A stretch of DNA of 64,000 bases from Mesorhabditis belari (taxonomy: Eukaryota; Nematoda; Chromadorea; Rhabditida; Rhabditidae). The DNA is taken from contig CAUEEP010000742.1 in NCBI GenBank assembly GCA_958450365.1, positions 1,872,001-1,936,000 of the forward strand, given 5' to 3'. The notes under the pieces are model-generated. The model was given only the letters and a program-made list of their open reading frames with translations. It was not told the origin of the DNA and searched no databases. Positions 33,049 to 47,500 of this stretch are shown one piece after another. A program made the translations under genes and the position numbers. Within the stretch, counting starts at the first letter, position 1. Every line of letters starts with the position of its first letter.

Positions 33049-34130
33049 TTACGATTTCTCCAAAGCAAATTCTTCTCTCTGTTTCCGCTCCAGAGACTTC
33101 GGTTGACAGGGATACGCGGGAATTTTCCCGTAGTCGTGCTCGTCCACATTCTTGCCTTTGCTCTCATCAGCGGGATTTTCCTAAAACGCAACCTTTAATT
33201 ATTGTCTATATATTTAAAATTTTAAAGTATTACGATTCCTCAAAGAAAACTACCCACGCTTTTATGCCAAGATTTAAAAACTCCAGCGATGAGTGCGTCG
33301 GAAATGTTTTTGGATGTCGCGTAGTTCGTCAAGAAAATCTAAACGTGTTGCTACAATAAAAGCATAATAAGGCACGGTTAAGTAAAGAAACATTTTTTTA
33401 TTTTACTTGGCTTCAAACCCATAGCCTTACAAACTAAAAAGCCTTACATTTAAGCTGATTAAACTGTGAATTTCGTTGGCCATGATTGAGTGTTTCTGCA
33501 CGTCGGGCACACGACTTCGTCACTCTCCGTTGCATATCGGGAATTTCGCAAGCAACCAACGCAAAGCAAAATGCCCACATCTGAGAATGATCGGGTTTCG
33601 CTTCATGTTATTTAGTTGAACTAAACGCATAAACGTAATAAATAGTGATTCTACAAAAGCTTACATTTCTTTGAACAATTGCAGCATTCCGGTGCAGAGA
33701 ACATCTGAAATTCAATAATGAAATTTGAAGCAAGCAAAGTACCTTGGCCATAGTGTATCCGGAAGCCGTTTTAGTTAAAAAGCCGTTGTAGAACAAATCT
33801 AAATAAATGCAATTAGATGTTTGAAACTTCAAAACACTCACGCAAACAGAATCGGCTCCCTCAAAAACACCTTTGCAACCTAAGCCAATGGCGCAATGAT
33901 GAATGCGCTTGCTTCGCCTGAGCAATTCATGCAGATTGCCACTCCACATTGCATCTGCAACGGTGAATGCAGTCCCTTTGTTCGAATTTCAGAAACTAAA
34001 GAGAAAAATGCAAGCGCATTTCAAAGAAAACGTATAAAAAGCTATTTTTTGATAAAAACTTACATGGTATGCTGCAAATGTAGCAATTCAATGTCTCGAA
34101 GATGGGCGATTGATTTGGTGTAGGCGACAT
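33049..34130 (-). CDS. Cys-rich, RING/zinc-finger-like protein, frame uncertain in the middle
   Basis: Minus-strand exons. The first, 34064-34130, reads MSPTPNQSPIFETLNCYICS. The next, from 33995, continues in phase with FSEIRTKGLHSPLQMQC and AICMNCSGEA, giving a RING-like CxxC...CxxxxCxxC. Later exons give FYNGFLTKTASGYTMAK, then MFSAPECCNCSKK joined to GILLCVGCLRNSRYATES and DEVVCPTCRNTQSWPTKF. A gtttaa donor leads in phase to an exon with FLTNYATSKNISDALIAGVF and the last exon 33049-33180, ENPADESKGKNVDEHDYGKI to REEFALEKS and stop. Between about 33790 and 33900 no frame joins cleanly. Cys spacing suggests two Zn-binding modules; the family is not certain. Confidence 0.45.
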
Positions 34131-34231
34131 CTTCTAAACAAAAAAAGTAGACATTTGAAATTGAACTGGAAAAAGTTTTCAAAAAACAAATCTAGATAGC
34201 ATTAGAAAAACTGAGGTGCTATAGCAGTTGG

Positions 34232-34540
34232 GGGAACAAAATTTTTTCGATTTTTGCATCCAGGGGTTTTGACTATGCTGAATCGATTGATGATGGTTTC
34301 ACACAATATTTTGCAACTTTTTAACAACGATTATAATAAAATAGCAACAAAAATAACAACAACAAAGTGTCAACAAGTTTACCAACGAGGACATGACTCA
34401 AAACAACGGGTACTTTTTGACCACTTCATCCCAGAATAAGCTATTTGTTATCAACGCTGTTTAAAAGTTGTGAAATGTTGAGTGAAATCATCATCAATCG
34501 ACTCAGCATAGTCAAAAGCCCCTGGGTACAAAAAAAATTA
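34232..34540. mobile_element. Foldback MITE
   Basis: Segments such as 'gggttttgactatgctga' and 'atcgattgatgatg' at 34260-34295 are inverted at 34485-34525. About 300 bases with imperfect arms, no coding capacity. Confidence 0.65.
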
Positions 34541-34752
34541 GCTCATTTGGCGAAAAGATTTTTTTCTCCAGCCAGCTCAAAATATTGATAAAAACTGTTC
34601 AAAACTTTCTAAAAATATTATCAATAGATTCATAATGCTTGATTACCCCAGAAAAAGTAAAATAACGTCAGTAAAAAGTAAAAAAATACAATCTGACCAA
34701 ATCGGGTCAAAGTGTCTCCCCGCGCGAAGTTAGTACAAAGTTATTTGTTAAA

Positions 34753-35180
34753 ATGAAGAAGGCGACTCGTTTCTCATGCTTACAGGTAATCAATGTTAGA
34801 TTTTTCTTCAAAAAAGGTCATGCGAGTGGTATTTTGTGCAAATGCTTTTAAAACTAAAACATTCCCAGCTCTTTTCAGCTCTATTAGAAGCTAGAACGAT
34901 AAAACACAAAATGACTTAATCTCATTTTTGTGATATCCCCGCAATTCATTTCATTGCTTTTGACTGCTTTTTTGACTGAATATCTTGTTTTTAAAACTAT
35001 CTAATTTGTATTTTCAACATTTGCACATCTAAAATCGTTTATTCTCGAAAGCGGGTTCAAGCGAAAAGCATTGTGTCGCTTCTTGAAGACTTTTCGATCG
35101 TCTCCTGCCGCGCTTTCATTGCCATCGATCGACTGTTCGACCTCTCCGGGACTCATCAAGCATTTGCATGTGGAGAGTGA
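34753..35180 (+). CDS. Possible small two-exon gene, unrecognised
   Basis: ATG at 34753: MKKATRFSCLQ, donor gtaatc after 34785. A second exon at 35052-35180 after cgaaag joins in phase and reads RVQAKSIVSLLEDFSIVSCR and FIAIDRLFDLSGTHQAFACG, then a stop. The second exon is GC-richer than its surroundings, as coding DNA is here. Another frame of the same exon is also open, so the assignment is tentative. No family recognised. Confidence 0.3.
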
Positions 35181-35529
35181 AGATCTAGAAGTGTTTTAAG
35201 TTGTGAATCTGTTTTGGCTAATGTTCTTGAACAGTCAATGAAATTTATTGTTAAAACTTGCATATCTCGAATCACTATGAGAGAATTCTTGTTATTGCTT
35301 CTAGATTCAAGAGATTTGCCCACTAAACAACAGTTTTCCCCAAGCTAGAGTTCTATTGTTTGTATTATTATTATTATTATCATTATCCTATTCGTTCAAA
35401 ATGCACACCTTCATTCGACAGCTCCGAGGAATCAATCCATTCGGTCCGTATGGAGAGGGCATCGAGTGATGAGCGGTTCCCCATCATCGTCCGACGGGGA
35501 CTCCTCTCGTCGCTTTCGATTCTCGATGA

Positions 35530-38500
35530 TCAACCCGTTTCCCATCGTTCGGAAATCTTCCCCCGAAATGATTGGTTGCTCCCCAAGCTGTACGTGTTGT
35601 CGAAATCCTCGTTCTCTCCATTGTTCTCGCCGATGTCCTTGCACACATGCAGACTTGATTCCAGCTCGACGAGTTTTGTCACCTGAAATCGCAGATGGGG
35701 GTTTTTGTGGCAAAAACTATTCGATTTTTTCCTAGTTATTAAGCTCAAAAGCCAGCATATAGAGTTCGATAGGCAATAGCAATTCAATCGCTTTTTTCGC
35801 AATTGAATTATTCATATCATTTCCCATTTCTCACCTCATCGGGACTTTTCACCGGGTGTCGTGTCTCCACCCAATGAACCCCGTCTGAACGCAGAACACA
35901 CTAAAAAGATTTTCTTATTTTTCGAGCAATTGGATATTTTAAAAGAACATGCATAAAGTATGCATTCAATGTTTGGCTCTTGCGTAGTTACCGGGTATTT
36001 GAAAGGGTCGTCACGCTTTGGAGGCTTATAACTTTGTCTATAGGTAATACTTTTGTTAACTTTTTTATATAATTGTACAGAGGGACATTTCAGGCTTTCA
36101 AATGGTACCAAATAGAGCTTTATTAGAAAAAATCCCATCCAAGAAAATCAGAGCCAACTCCGAGCAAATGAGGCCTAGCCAACTCCGAGGGTTATGTCGC
36201 CTGGTTTGCATGAGAATGAAAAATCCAATCAAGCTCTATTTGGTATCATTTGAAAGCCTGGAAATGTCCTCTGTACAATTATATAAAAATTAACAAAAAT
36301 ATTATCTCTAGACAAAGTTATAGGTCTTCAAAGCGTGACAACCCGTTCAAAATAACTACGCAAGAGTCCAATATGACATGCTAAATGATGAGTTGCACGG
36401 TGATTACCACTTTAGATACTCCGGGTTGGTTTTCCTGTATAAGCTGAGTGTTGAGTAAAGGAAAATTGGATTAGATTTGTAAATTTATTGATTCTAATAG
36501 CTTTTGACAAACCTGTCTCATTCCGGGTAACTCAACGAGGTCTGTGTCTGACGAGAATGCGTCGAGGATTGCATCTCATCCGGAATGACAAGGTAGTGGC
36601 TCTTTTTCTCCTCGAATACCTCAAAAAAGGATTTACAATTGAAACTTAAACTTGAGAGATTGTCATAAGAGAATCAAAATGGATGCAGACTTGTAAAACC
36701 CCAAGCGTGGTGGCCTCTTTCGTCGTCTCGGATAATCTTGATCACACCCGACCTGCCTCATACGTGGTGCGCATCTTCGATTGAAGAAGGTTCAGCACCT
36801 GGAAAGTTAACGAAGTTTATGTAAATCTAATCTAATATTAATCTAAATATTAATCGAATAAAAAATAGAAAAATCGAATATAAATCTATTCTTACACGAC
36901 TCTTCAAAAATACTATTTAATTCCCACTTTTTTCATCACCACTTAAAAATGATCAAGAAACGATTGCCCACAAAATTCTTTATTTATACAATTGGGGGGG
37001 TTGAACAAATGCACCCTTAATATTTTTCACCGCCACTTGCACCTTTTTACTGGAAAGGCTCTTGGAAAGTGTCGGGAGCTGGGAAAAATGTTTCATAGCC
37101 GTGAATGGTAGCGTAGATCTGAATTTCGACAAATCAAAGCAAATCAGACCTCGCTGACACGTTAAATTTGAGCCTAAAAGGCAAAACTACGGCAACTTAA
37201 CGCTTTTCCGCAGTTTTGCCTTTTAGCCCAAATTTGACGTGTCAGCGAGGTATGATTTGCCTTGATTTGTCGAAACCCGGAATCTACGCATTACGATTCC
37301 GCAGCATGGAAACATTTTCGAAGCTCTACCACCTTCCTAAGGCTTTCCCAGCAAAAAATAGTGCGCAAATATGTCCAGGTGTGCAAAAAAAGGTCGCATT
37401 TGTCCCACCTCCCAGAACTTAGAATTTTTAGCTTCAACTTCAGCTTGACTCAAACTCAAACGAAAAACTTTCATATTTGAATTACTCTACTCACCATTGA
37501 TACTAATGACAATCCCACGAGAATAAACCCAAACAACATAATCAATACCTTTGGATCGGAAGGCAACAAGTCACCCAAACCGACAGTGCTAAAAGAATAT
37601 TTGAAATCTTTTGTCTAAAACAAGTTTACCTCAAAGAAATAAAGAAAAAGTAGAAAGCCTCAAATGGAGTCCATTTCTCATCGAGCATCGAGAGAATTGT
37701 TGTGCAAAAGCCAGATCTAGATAGATTCATTTCTAATTTCACTCTCAGATGGGGTCATTGCTTAAAGTACTGTAAATGTATAGGATGCCTAACAAGACTT
37801 GAAAATTTCATTACCCAAATCATGATCAAAGCCACGGCGACAGGCAGCAGCAAGTCGAATACTTCCAAATCCTCTCCGCTCTTCTGTCTCGATCCTTCGC
37901 ATTTCTTTGATTGACTGCTTTGTGCAGCATCTGAACGTTTATGTTATGTCAGAATCCGATCTGACATCAGAACAGGATTCATCCTAGCATCAAAATAGGA
38001 TTCTGATGCAATCGGATTTTGACATAACATATATACTGACCAGCGGAGAATCCATTCAGCTCCCCTTCAGGTCCTTTACGCCCCTTCGAGACGGGTCCGA
38101 GGAACGCGCATAGTTTAAAGTGGGACAATAGAAAAAGAAAAGACAGGGTGAAGAGGAACGCAAAAGAAACAGAGAACAGAATTGCCTTCGTTGAGCGGAC
38201 AAAACGACTTTTTAGCACAAAATTTTCTTTCAAATGACTAAAACTATCGTAACTCATGTTAAGAATACTTTGCCTTTTAACCGATAGAGCAAACGTAATT
38301 ACGGAGCGTCGCGTTTGCGTACAGATAGACATACGGACAGACGGACGTAATTACGGAGCGTCGCGTTTGCGTACAGATAGACATACGGACAGACAGACGT
38401 AATTACGGAGCGCCGCATTGGCGTACAAATAGACATACGGGACAGACAGGGCTGATCGGGGAGCGTCGCGTTTCGCGCACAGACAGACAGACATTTCTCC

Positions 38501-41500
38501 TGTTTTATATATGATAGATTTATTTCAATCAGTCTTCCAGTCTAATTGTAAGTCAAATTGTCCTCTGAAATAACCTCAAAACGCGTCTCCCGACCCTCTT
38601 GAACTGGAACCACGGGAATTTCATTGCTATTGTCAGCAGCTTTCCAACATCTTGCAGAACTAACAGCATCAAAGGGATACCCGACAAGGGCATAGATCAT
38701 TGTGATCACTCGACCGGGGGTCGTCATTGGATAAATGTGACTGTAGCCTGGAATAGTGGAGCTGTTCAATTCATATGTTTCGTCAAAGATTTTCAGCAAC
38801 AAAACAAACTAATTGCAATCGGTAAACTGACCGATTGTCGTGCAAATAGTGCCAGCAAAAAGAATCGCATTCCAATAGTCCCATTCCATCCTCTGCTCAC
38901 TCCACCGGATTTCCAATTTCTCTTCATATCGCTCAAAAACGCTAAACGGGCATGATAAAGGGTTTATTTTTTTTTCTTCACCTATCAAAATGCGTCTTCA
39001 GCTTCATTGATGTATTTCCCTTGATGTAGATGAGAAATTCCGAGTTATTGAAGACTTCTTTCATCATTACGTCGACGACATGACTACGGTTGAGACGGAT
39101 TTTCTAAAAATAATCTCTTAAAAGGATAATTTGCTATAAGTTGGCTGCAAAGAAGGATAATTGGCTATTTGCTATAAGTTTACTGCACAAACTACTGAAG
39201 TATAGACTATGCATTGACCTTTTTAAACCCGAATCCAAAGTCGACTCTCACCTCTTCCCAAGCCTTCTTTTCATCTCATTTTGCGCATCTTTTTCGATGA
39301 TCAAAAAGACAAAACGCCCCGAAAAAGCACATAGAACATAAAGATCATGACGAGCACAAGATGCTTTAACCCTGAAAATTTAAATTCGTGATTTAAATTC
39401 CCATTTCCGTTTCGCAATACCGTATTCGTGATATGCCCGATTGACTATGAGGAAACAGAGTGGCGGCTTTGACGTGGCCTCAGCACCGTTCGCACACCAG
39501 CATCACGGGCTCGTCCGGCCATCTAAAAAAACACTTTAAGTTTTGACTTATTGTAAATGAATTCTTTCGAACAACGTTGAATAATGAACGAAATTCAGAT
39601 CATTATACAATCGCTTTGCTCTCAGAAATGTGCTCATAAATCCGTGTAGAGATTAAGAGCTCGAATCAATTGAATCAAAGCACAAACAAACAAAAACATT
39701 CAACAAATAAGACAGACAAAAACAAAATTTCTCATACCAGCATGGCTTGCACAAAGGGCAAATTCGGCGCACGTGGGACATCCTAAGGCTTTTACATTGA
39801 AGTTTTTTTCTTATAGCTTTTCTTTTCATGACTCATTCATCATCCCCACTCATTTCCCAACAATCAACATTCAACGAATTCAACATGCATGAGTATTTCT
39901 GAGCTATCAATTGGAAAAAAAACAGCAACTTATTAAGGCCAAAAACAGCTGGGTCTAATAGTTTGGACTTATGATAGAATTTGTAAACTATTTAGGCATT
40001 CTATCTTTCTTTTGTCTCTACATTTATGACCCGTTGTGCATTTCTCTGATGATTCTCTATGATCTCTCTCAATAAAGTATCATCAATTCTAGTTATACTG
40101 TTTTATTTAAACCCAAATACAGTGTTCTAGCCTAAGAATTGGATAATTGATGAATGTTTTTAATTGGATAACTGATAAAGAATTGGATAACTGATGAACG
40201 ACTCAAAGCCCTACCCGATTTCGACGATTCATCGTGTACAACATTTTTTTTGAAAGTAACAGAAATTCGAACGGAATCTTGTTTAGAGATAAAAGTGTGG
40301 TTTTCGTGTAAAGTACAAGTGTGCCACTCTTTAGACGGGACACAGAGGAAAAGATTTGGTTATCTCGTTCTCCACACCGCTTCCCTTCTCCTTTTCTTCT
40401 TGATTCCCCACACTTTGACTCCGCGGCAATGCGAGTCTGAAATCGTTTTACGCTGATTAGGTCCTTGTTCTTGAGGAGTGCTCTTACATTTGAAGATTTG
40501 CACATTATCTATTTTGTTTAGCATTGATATTCAAATATTTGATTGGTCGAGTCTTTGAATACTTCATTTAAAAAACTATTTAGAAACAACCAGATTCACC
40601 CATTCGACTTAAAAGTTTCTTCCGATTAGGAAAACCTGATATTTTCTATAAAAAAATCGTTGCTGAAATCTTAAGTAATGCTTTGTTTTTTGGTTTTTAT
40701 TCAGAGGTAGCAACCTCGGCCAAACAAAAAGAGCCAATTTCGTTTGGTTTAGTCCGAGGCTGCCAAAAAGAAGCCCATTTAGTTACTTTTGATTCAAAGA
40801 AACCGACTTCAGTGTCAATAGAAAAAGAAAGAGCGCAAAAAGTTTAGTTTATAGCCAAATTTTCAGAACAAACTCTTCAGCCATATCACCTTTTATCGAA
40901 TTCTGCACGGCAAACTAGTTTTGTGGTCGAATTTCTTTGGAACCGACCAGATTGGGACAAAAAAAATCAGAAAGTGTGTAACAAAAAACAACTTCTATTT
41001 GAAGCAAACCGTCAATCAATTAATCAATTTTTCATTTATAAACAGTTTTATAAAAAAAGTGTCTAAAGATTTATCGGCGAACCTAATAATAGTTATGCCC
41101 AACAAGGTCCAATACGCTAACTCACCTACCGTAAATACTGTAATAGTACCCCACCCCTCTGGTACAGTCACGTAGTCGCAAAAGTTTTTTGAGGGTATTT
41201 CATTTTTTCAAAGCGCCCGTCGTTCAAAAATGCGTCTTTGGTATCAAAAATAGCTGAAATTCAAAGGGCTTTTTTTACCCCTAACTGCGCATTGTAGCAT
41301 AAACCAGTGTCGAGAAAAACTCGTTCAAAGGCAGATTTGCACGACACTCCGCACCGTCATTATGAGAGTGCCGCTACTATTACAGTATTTACGGTAATAT
41401 CAAAATTATCTTTGCAGGTACCTCTAGCTTGGCGACTAAATCTTTAGGAAACTTTCAAAACTTGAGATTAGTTTTCTCGTTTACTTTCAAAAAGTTTACG

Positions 41501-44500
41501 TAGGCTCTCTAAAAGGATAAACGTAAAAAAAAAGTCAATTTTTCGTAAATCTTAACACAGATTATAAATCTTTTCTGAAAAACTGGAAAAACTGAAAAAC
41601 TTTGACCTTTCACCACCCCAAAAATTCCCTACCTTTTTGCTGGACGAGAAAGCTTTCGGAATCATTCCCTTGGGATTTGGATCAGTCGTGAGACGAGTAT
41701 GCTCCTAGGAAATTTAAAAAATATATAGTAAAGTTTAAAGACAAAATCGAAATCATTTCCCTACCTCATCACTGTCATCATTCGGTCCCTCGTTGTTCGT
41801 CGAGGTGGCGATTGAGGTCGGCTCAACGCTTGGCGACTAAATCTTTAGGGAAACTTTCAAAAACTTTCAAGAATTAACTTTCAATTAGTCAACTGTAAGT
41901 CTAAAGCTGCTGGAGGCTACTTTTTCGTAACAATTTTCTCAACAAATACTCAAAAATAACTCACAAATTTACTCGGTGACGTGCCCAGATTTGGCACGAG
42001 TAATTGCACGAGACTCGGCCGGGCGAACATTGCCCTAAAATGCCTAAAATTTTTTTGGATTTTAAAATGAATTTGATTAAGCATCAGAAAAAGAATTCCG
42101 TAAAAGAATTAGTGTAGACGCAAGTAAAAGCATTTTAAACTAATTAGAGACGTTTGAGTGGCTCGAAAAGTCTTTTGAGTAAAAAAAAAATGAACTCTCC
42201 TAAATACTTCTTTTAACTTTAAATAAGCGCAATTTTTTTGGAGTACAACATTTTCCCCAGTGTCTCCAGATCCTTTCCCCACCATGAAAGATCCCTCTCT
42301 CACCCTCTGCAACCCCCTTTCAGCTCAAGTGCATAGAGTTTTAGCTGAAATTTAGAAAGCTGAAAAAGATAATATTTCAGCTTTACTTTCAATTGATGAT
42401 ACAAAAATTGAAGAAAGAGAAAAAATTTCAAACGAAAATTTGGCAACGGATGCTTTAAAAAGGCTCCTTTCCGTGCTCGGAGGTAAGGAGTTTGGTGGCC
42501 TAGTAGATAAGTACAGGAGTACAGACTTCGGTGGCCTAGTAGATAAGTACAGGAGTACAGACTTTGGTGGCCTAGTACATTAGGACTACCACTAACAGGG
42601 TCAGGGTTCGGTCTTGGGAAGCAAATCTTTGCTTTTATTTTTCTTTTAGGAAGCAACTTCCAGCATTTTATTGAGAATTTCTTAGACTCAGTTTCTCAGT
42701 GAAAAGCTTACTGGGAGTCTGATAACCCATTAATAAGATAAGGCGCAGAAAAGTAGCCAATCTAACATGTTCGCATGGAAAGTGATTCAGGCGCTCGGTT
42801 CCTGATAAACCAATTTAGCCCCAAAAAAAGCCCAACAACCCCAACAAAGTAACATTTTTGAGGGACAGAATGTCAAGAGCTCTCGACTCAGTCGGGTGGT
42901 TGTCACTCGTAAGAAGTGAGTGACGTTCCCCGTTTTTGCCTCCTTTTTTACCACATCCGATGACCCCAGTGCCTCCAGATCCTCTTCCCCCACCATGAAA
43001 GATCCCTCTACCCTCAGCAACCCCCTTAGGACCACCAAAAGGCAAAGTCATGAATAAGGAGGGTTTGGTTCACCCCTACTTTTCTTTTTCCTTTATTTTT
43101 TTTCCTTCTTTTTTCATTTTCACCAGATTCTCTATACGAGACGTCGCCGAGAATCTATCCCTTGGGAAATTCCTGCGCTTCTTCAACTTCTTTAGTCATT
43201 TTATCCTCATCTTTCAAGGTGCGAAGATCAAAGGAATGAACTTGAGATGTAATAGGCCGAAGATTGATTGGATATTAAAAATCTGGCTTCTGACATGTTA
43301 AGCTCTGATGCGCAACTGCTAATAACCGGTTCTGATGGTTGAAATTTCCACTGTTTAATTAATTTAATCAAATTTTTTTTTTTTTTTTAGCTGAAGTAGA
43401 AAGCTTCGAAAATTTACGGAGAAAGAGGATGATTTCAAAAAATTAAACCTTTAGCCAATCCTGAAGCCAAGTCTCAATACTTGTGAGACCTAAAAAGTGA
43501 TCCGTAATCTCAAATAGCCTTGGTTCAAAAAATATGCAAACCAGCATTAAAAAAACCATACAAATCAAAATATACAAACCAGAAGCAGGTACAAACGGCC
43601 GGGGGATTAACTGCTGGCCGATTTGGGCCAACGCAGAGTTTACATGAGTCAAAGTTTAGCCATTAATTCTTAGCAAATTTACTACAGCTCATTATTTTAC
43701 TACTGAATTTGTGACTAAACTGAGCTTGAGAGGCAAATTTTCCGGTTTATCTGAAATCCCTTGAGCCGATTCTTTAAACTTTTCCACCTTTGTCGTGTTT
43801 CTCAAAAAAAAACAAAACTTTTCAAAATGTTCCTAGTGCCTAGATATTTCCCCGAATATATTTTCGAAAAATAAGGCTAAAACATTTTTTGAAGTGCCCC
43901 TAGGGCTTTGATTTCATTGCTAGATTCAATTTTTTTCAAAGTTACTCTCAAAACGGTCAAAACAAAAGATTTTTCAATTCTGATTTAACAGGCTAAAAAT
44001 TACCGTATTAATTCTTAATAGTAGTGCACCCCGGCGAGCCGAGTTGGTGACGATTTTGGCGGTTTCCAAGCTCTTGCAGAAGCTCAACACTCAAATCCCC
44101 CTACAAGATCTCATCCGTCAGCTACATTTTCCGACCCCATATCGATAGGTTCTGATAAGCGGTTCTCGAGATTTCGAGGAATTTCGGCGAAGCTTTAAAA
44201 TACATTACTATTAGAGGGAAGACGGTATATTATTCCAGGTTAAGCTAGTAGATCAGACTGATCTTTCCCCTTACTATTTCCCGGTGAGCCGAGTTGATCA
44301 CTATTTTACGGTTTCCAAGTTTTCCCAGAAATCCAACACTCAAATCCCCCACTAGATCTGATCGTCAGCTACATTTTCCGACCCCACATCGATAGGTTCT
44401 GATAAGCGGTCCTCGAGATTTCGAGGAATTTAGGCAAAAGCTTTGGGTACACTACTATTAGAGAAAATACGGTATATATTGTTCTAAAAGTCGATGATAG

Positions 44501-47500
44501 TCGATTATATATTGTTCTAAAAAATCAGAATCAAAATTCCCAGTAGAACTTGAGTTATGAAGTGAACGAACAAACACACACACAAACTTTGCGTCTTATA
44601 ATAAGATTCTTATCAAAAAATAGGGAGTGGGACAGCCCTTTTTGCCACCCGGACATTTGTGCACCCTTTTCCGCACTTAGCCATTAGCTCCCTTTTCCGC
44701 GTTTTAAAAGCCCCTAAAAGCTTTTATTAACCAATTTCTGATTCCAAATGTTAGTTTTTCTAGGTAATTTGAGGGTGTCGGATTTAAATTTTGACATATC
44801 AGAGCGTGTGGAACCAATTTGAAAGACAAAAACGGCTAGATCAAATTACAGAAAATTGTCGATTTTTCTCTCTTTGTATAACTCCGTCCGTTTGTTTCCA
44901 CAAGCTCTGATATGTCAAAATTTCGATTCTACGCCCTCAAATTACCTAAGAAGAAAACAACATTTGGAATAGGAAATTGGTTAATATTAGCTTTTAGAGC
45001 TTTTTTAAAACGCGAAAAAGGAGCGCCACGTGGGCAAGTGCTGAAAAAAAGGTGCGCAAATGTCCTGCGCAAGGAAAAGGTCGCATTTGTCCCACCCCAA
45101 AAAATAAGCAAAAACTTCTAATTTAAAAAGATTCCCTGAAATCACCTCAAATCATTAAACTTTTAAAATAACTAGAAGCAATGGAAATGGAAAAGAATCA
45201 GGCTCTAATCTAATCAGCCTTCATAACTGTCCAGTAGACAAAAATTTGAACCAAATTTAAGGGAAAGATTTTACAGAAAATGAACAAAAAGTTCCCAGAC
45301 AAATGTCTCAAAATCTTCTCAACCGGGAAAAAAACGTTGTTTCTTAAAACTGAGAAAAGCCGTCTCTTCTTTTCTCAAAAAAAAAAATTCAAAAATTTTT
45401 GCCCCAATGGGAATTCATGGGAAGGAAGAAGACTTTGAAGCCATAAAAACAACAAAATTTTGAAGTGGATTAGATATTTTTGATTTTGAATTTAATCAGA
45501 AACTCACCCGGACTCGATCTTTTCGCTCGGTTTGACTCGGAATCGCTTCATTGGCGCGAGTAGGTGGGACTCGCTCTTCGAAAATCGGTGTCACCAACTC
45601 CTCATCGCAACACTGAGATTCGATTTTATTCAGTAATATTGAATACTAAGCAAAAAATATTACAGTATAAATTGTCTACCTTGAGAACGAGAAGACTTCG
45701 TGGACTTGTTGGACTCGCCGGAACTTCTGAATCCTCGTGAGTTCCCAAATCGATCACCGTCTCACAATCGCTCTCATTTGAGATCTAAAGAAGTTCAGCA
45801 ATGAAAAAGTAAACCATTTAACAGAAAATTATTCTATTCAATAATAAAAATTGTTCTTTATCAATACTTAGATGCCTAGAAGTGTCTAGAAGTGTCCAGG
45901 ACTGTCTAGGAAGTGTCTCAGGAAGTGTCTAGATATCTAACAATAAGATCAACAACAAAATTCTAAGGGAGGATGGAGCTTGAAACTGTTTTATAGCTTA
46001 ATAACTATGAAAAAACTCTAGATTATTTATGAGACTGTTATGAAGAAACTATTGGCTAAATGAATAACCAAAATGAGCTGCAAGGTGCCATTCCTTACTT
46101 TCCACAAAAAGTAAGGAATGGCAAAGAAAGATTCCGGAAAGGGGATTGAACCCTCACCTTTTTACTTTCCGGGCAACCTTTAACCACTAAGCTTTTTCTT
46201 CTTGCCAAAGAAGGAAGAGAAAAGAAGAAAGAGAAAGGAAGAAAGAGAAGGAAAAGTTCTTTTTTACAAAGCACAATGAGAACGTACACTGCTCCAATAG
46301 GGAGTCACTCCCGCTCGTCTCCCCATCAGCCTCATTAGGGTTTTTCATTGCTATCTAAATTTACATTAATATATAAACTGCAAAGTAATACATTCTCTTA
46401 GCAGACAAAAAAAAAGGGGAAACAAAAAAGAAAGTGACCCAGCCAACCTCACCCCAAACCCCAAAAAATGGGCTATGATTGGATCGAGTTGAGAAAAGGA
46501 AAGGCCCGGGTTCTTGCCCTCTAGCTGAAAAAAAAAGACGAAAAAATGTTATCCATTTAGAAGATCTTTTGCCTTTCTTTCTTTTGCATTTCTTTTTTCA
46601 AAGCCCAAAAGAAAAGCGCAAATTTTGACATTAAAATGGGTAATATACAGAAATCGATGGCATAATATGTCTTTTTACAATTATTCAGTTTAATATTGCA
46701 GATGAGGGAACAATAAAGTATATTTATTCGACACGAATAATGGAATTACAACACAACGGAGGAAATTTTGATCCCTAATTACCCCTATTACCCAAATGTT
46801 GTTGTAGAAAATGTCGAAGAAAAAGCGCTTGATGTTTCACTTTTTTAAAAGTCTATTTATTCGACACGAATAATGAATGTCAAAACAACGGAATGTCAAA
46901 ACAGCGGAATGTCAACACAACGGAATGTCAAAACAACGGAATGACAACACAACGGAATGCCAACACAACGGAATGTCAAAACAACGGAATGTCAAAACAA
47001 CGGAATGTCAAAACAACGGAATGACAACACAACGGAATGCCAACACAACGGAATGTCAACACAACGGAATGTCAAAACAACGGAATGACAACACAACGGA
47101 ATGTCAAAACAACGGAATGACAACACAACGGAATGACAACACAACACAAATTCTTACCCCTAATCACCCTCTTTACTCAAATGTTGTTAAGAAAAGATCC
47201 ATAATAATGGGAAAAGAATCAATTTTTCTAGCCGCTGGGATCGAACCTTTGACCCCAACCGGGTAGAGAAAAGACTCTATCTGGTCGGCTACGACGGCTA
47301 CAATGAGCAGTCGATGAGCTTAAAAAGCTTTTATTTCAATTTGTACAAGCTTTTGTACTATTTTATTGCCTTTATTAAGCGTCAGATAGGAATTTGGTAG
47401 ATAATAGATTTCCACAGAAGGCTGAACAGAAGACTGAACATCACAGAAGAGCGTCGAGTGGAGTGCCATCGGAAAGAAGAAAGAAAACAGAAAGAAAACA

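Noticed and set aside
35360..35735. Plus-strand open frames opposite the last K2P exons
   Set aside because: Shadows of GC-rich coding DNA on the minus strand, whose acceptor and phase fit the K2P chain.
46110..46200. Functional tRNA gene
   Set aside because: A and B boxes are present but the acceptor stem does not pair; treated as SINE-like.
46877..47266. 129-codon Gln/Asn/Thr-rich open frame
   Set aside because: Runs through a 16-base mini-satellite and its peptide changes with the repeat phase; not a gene.
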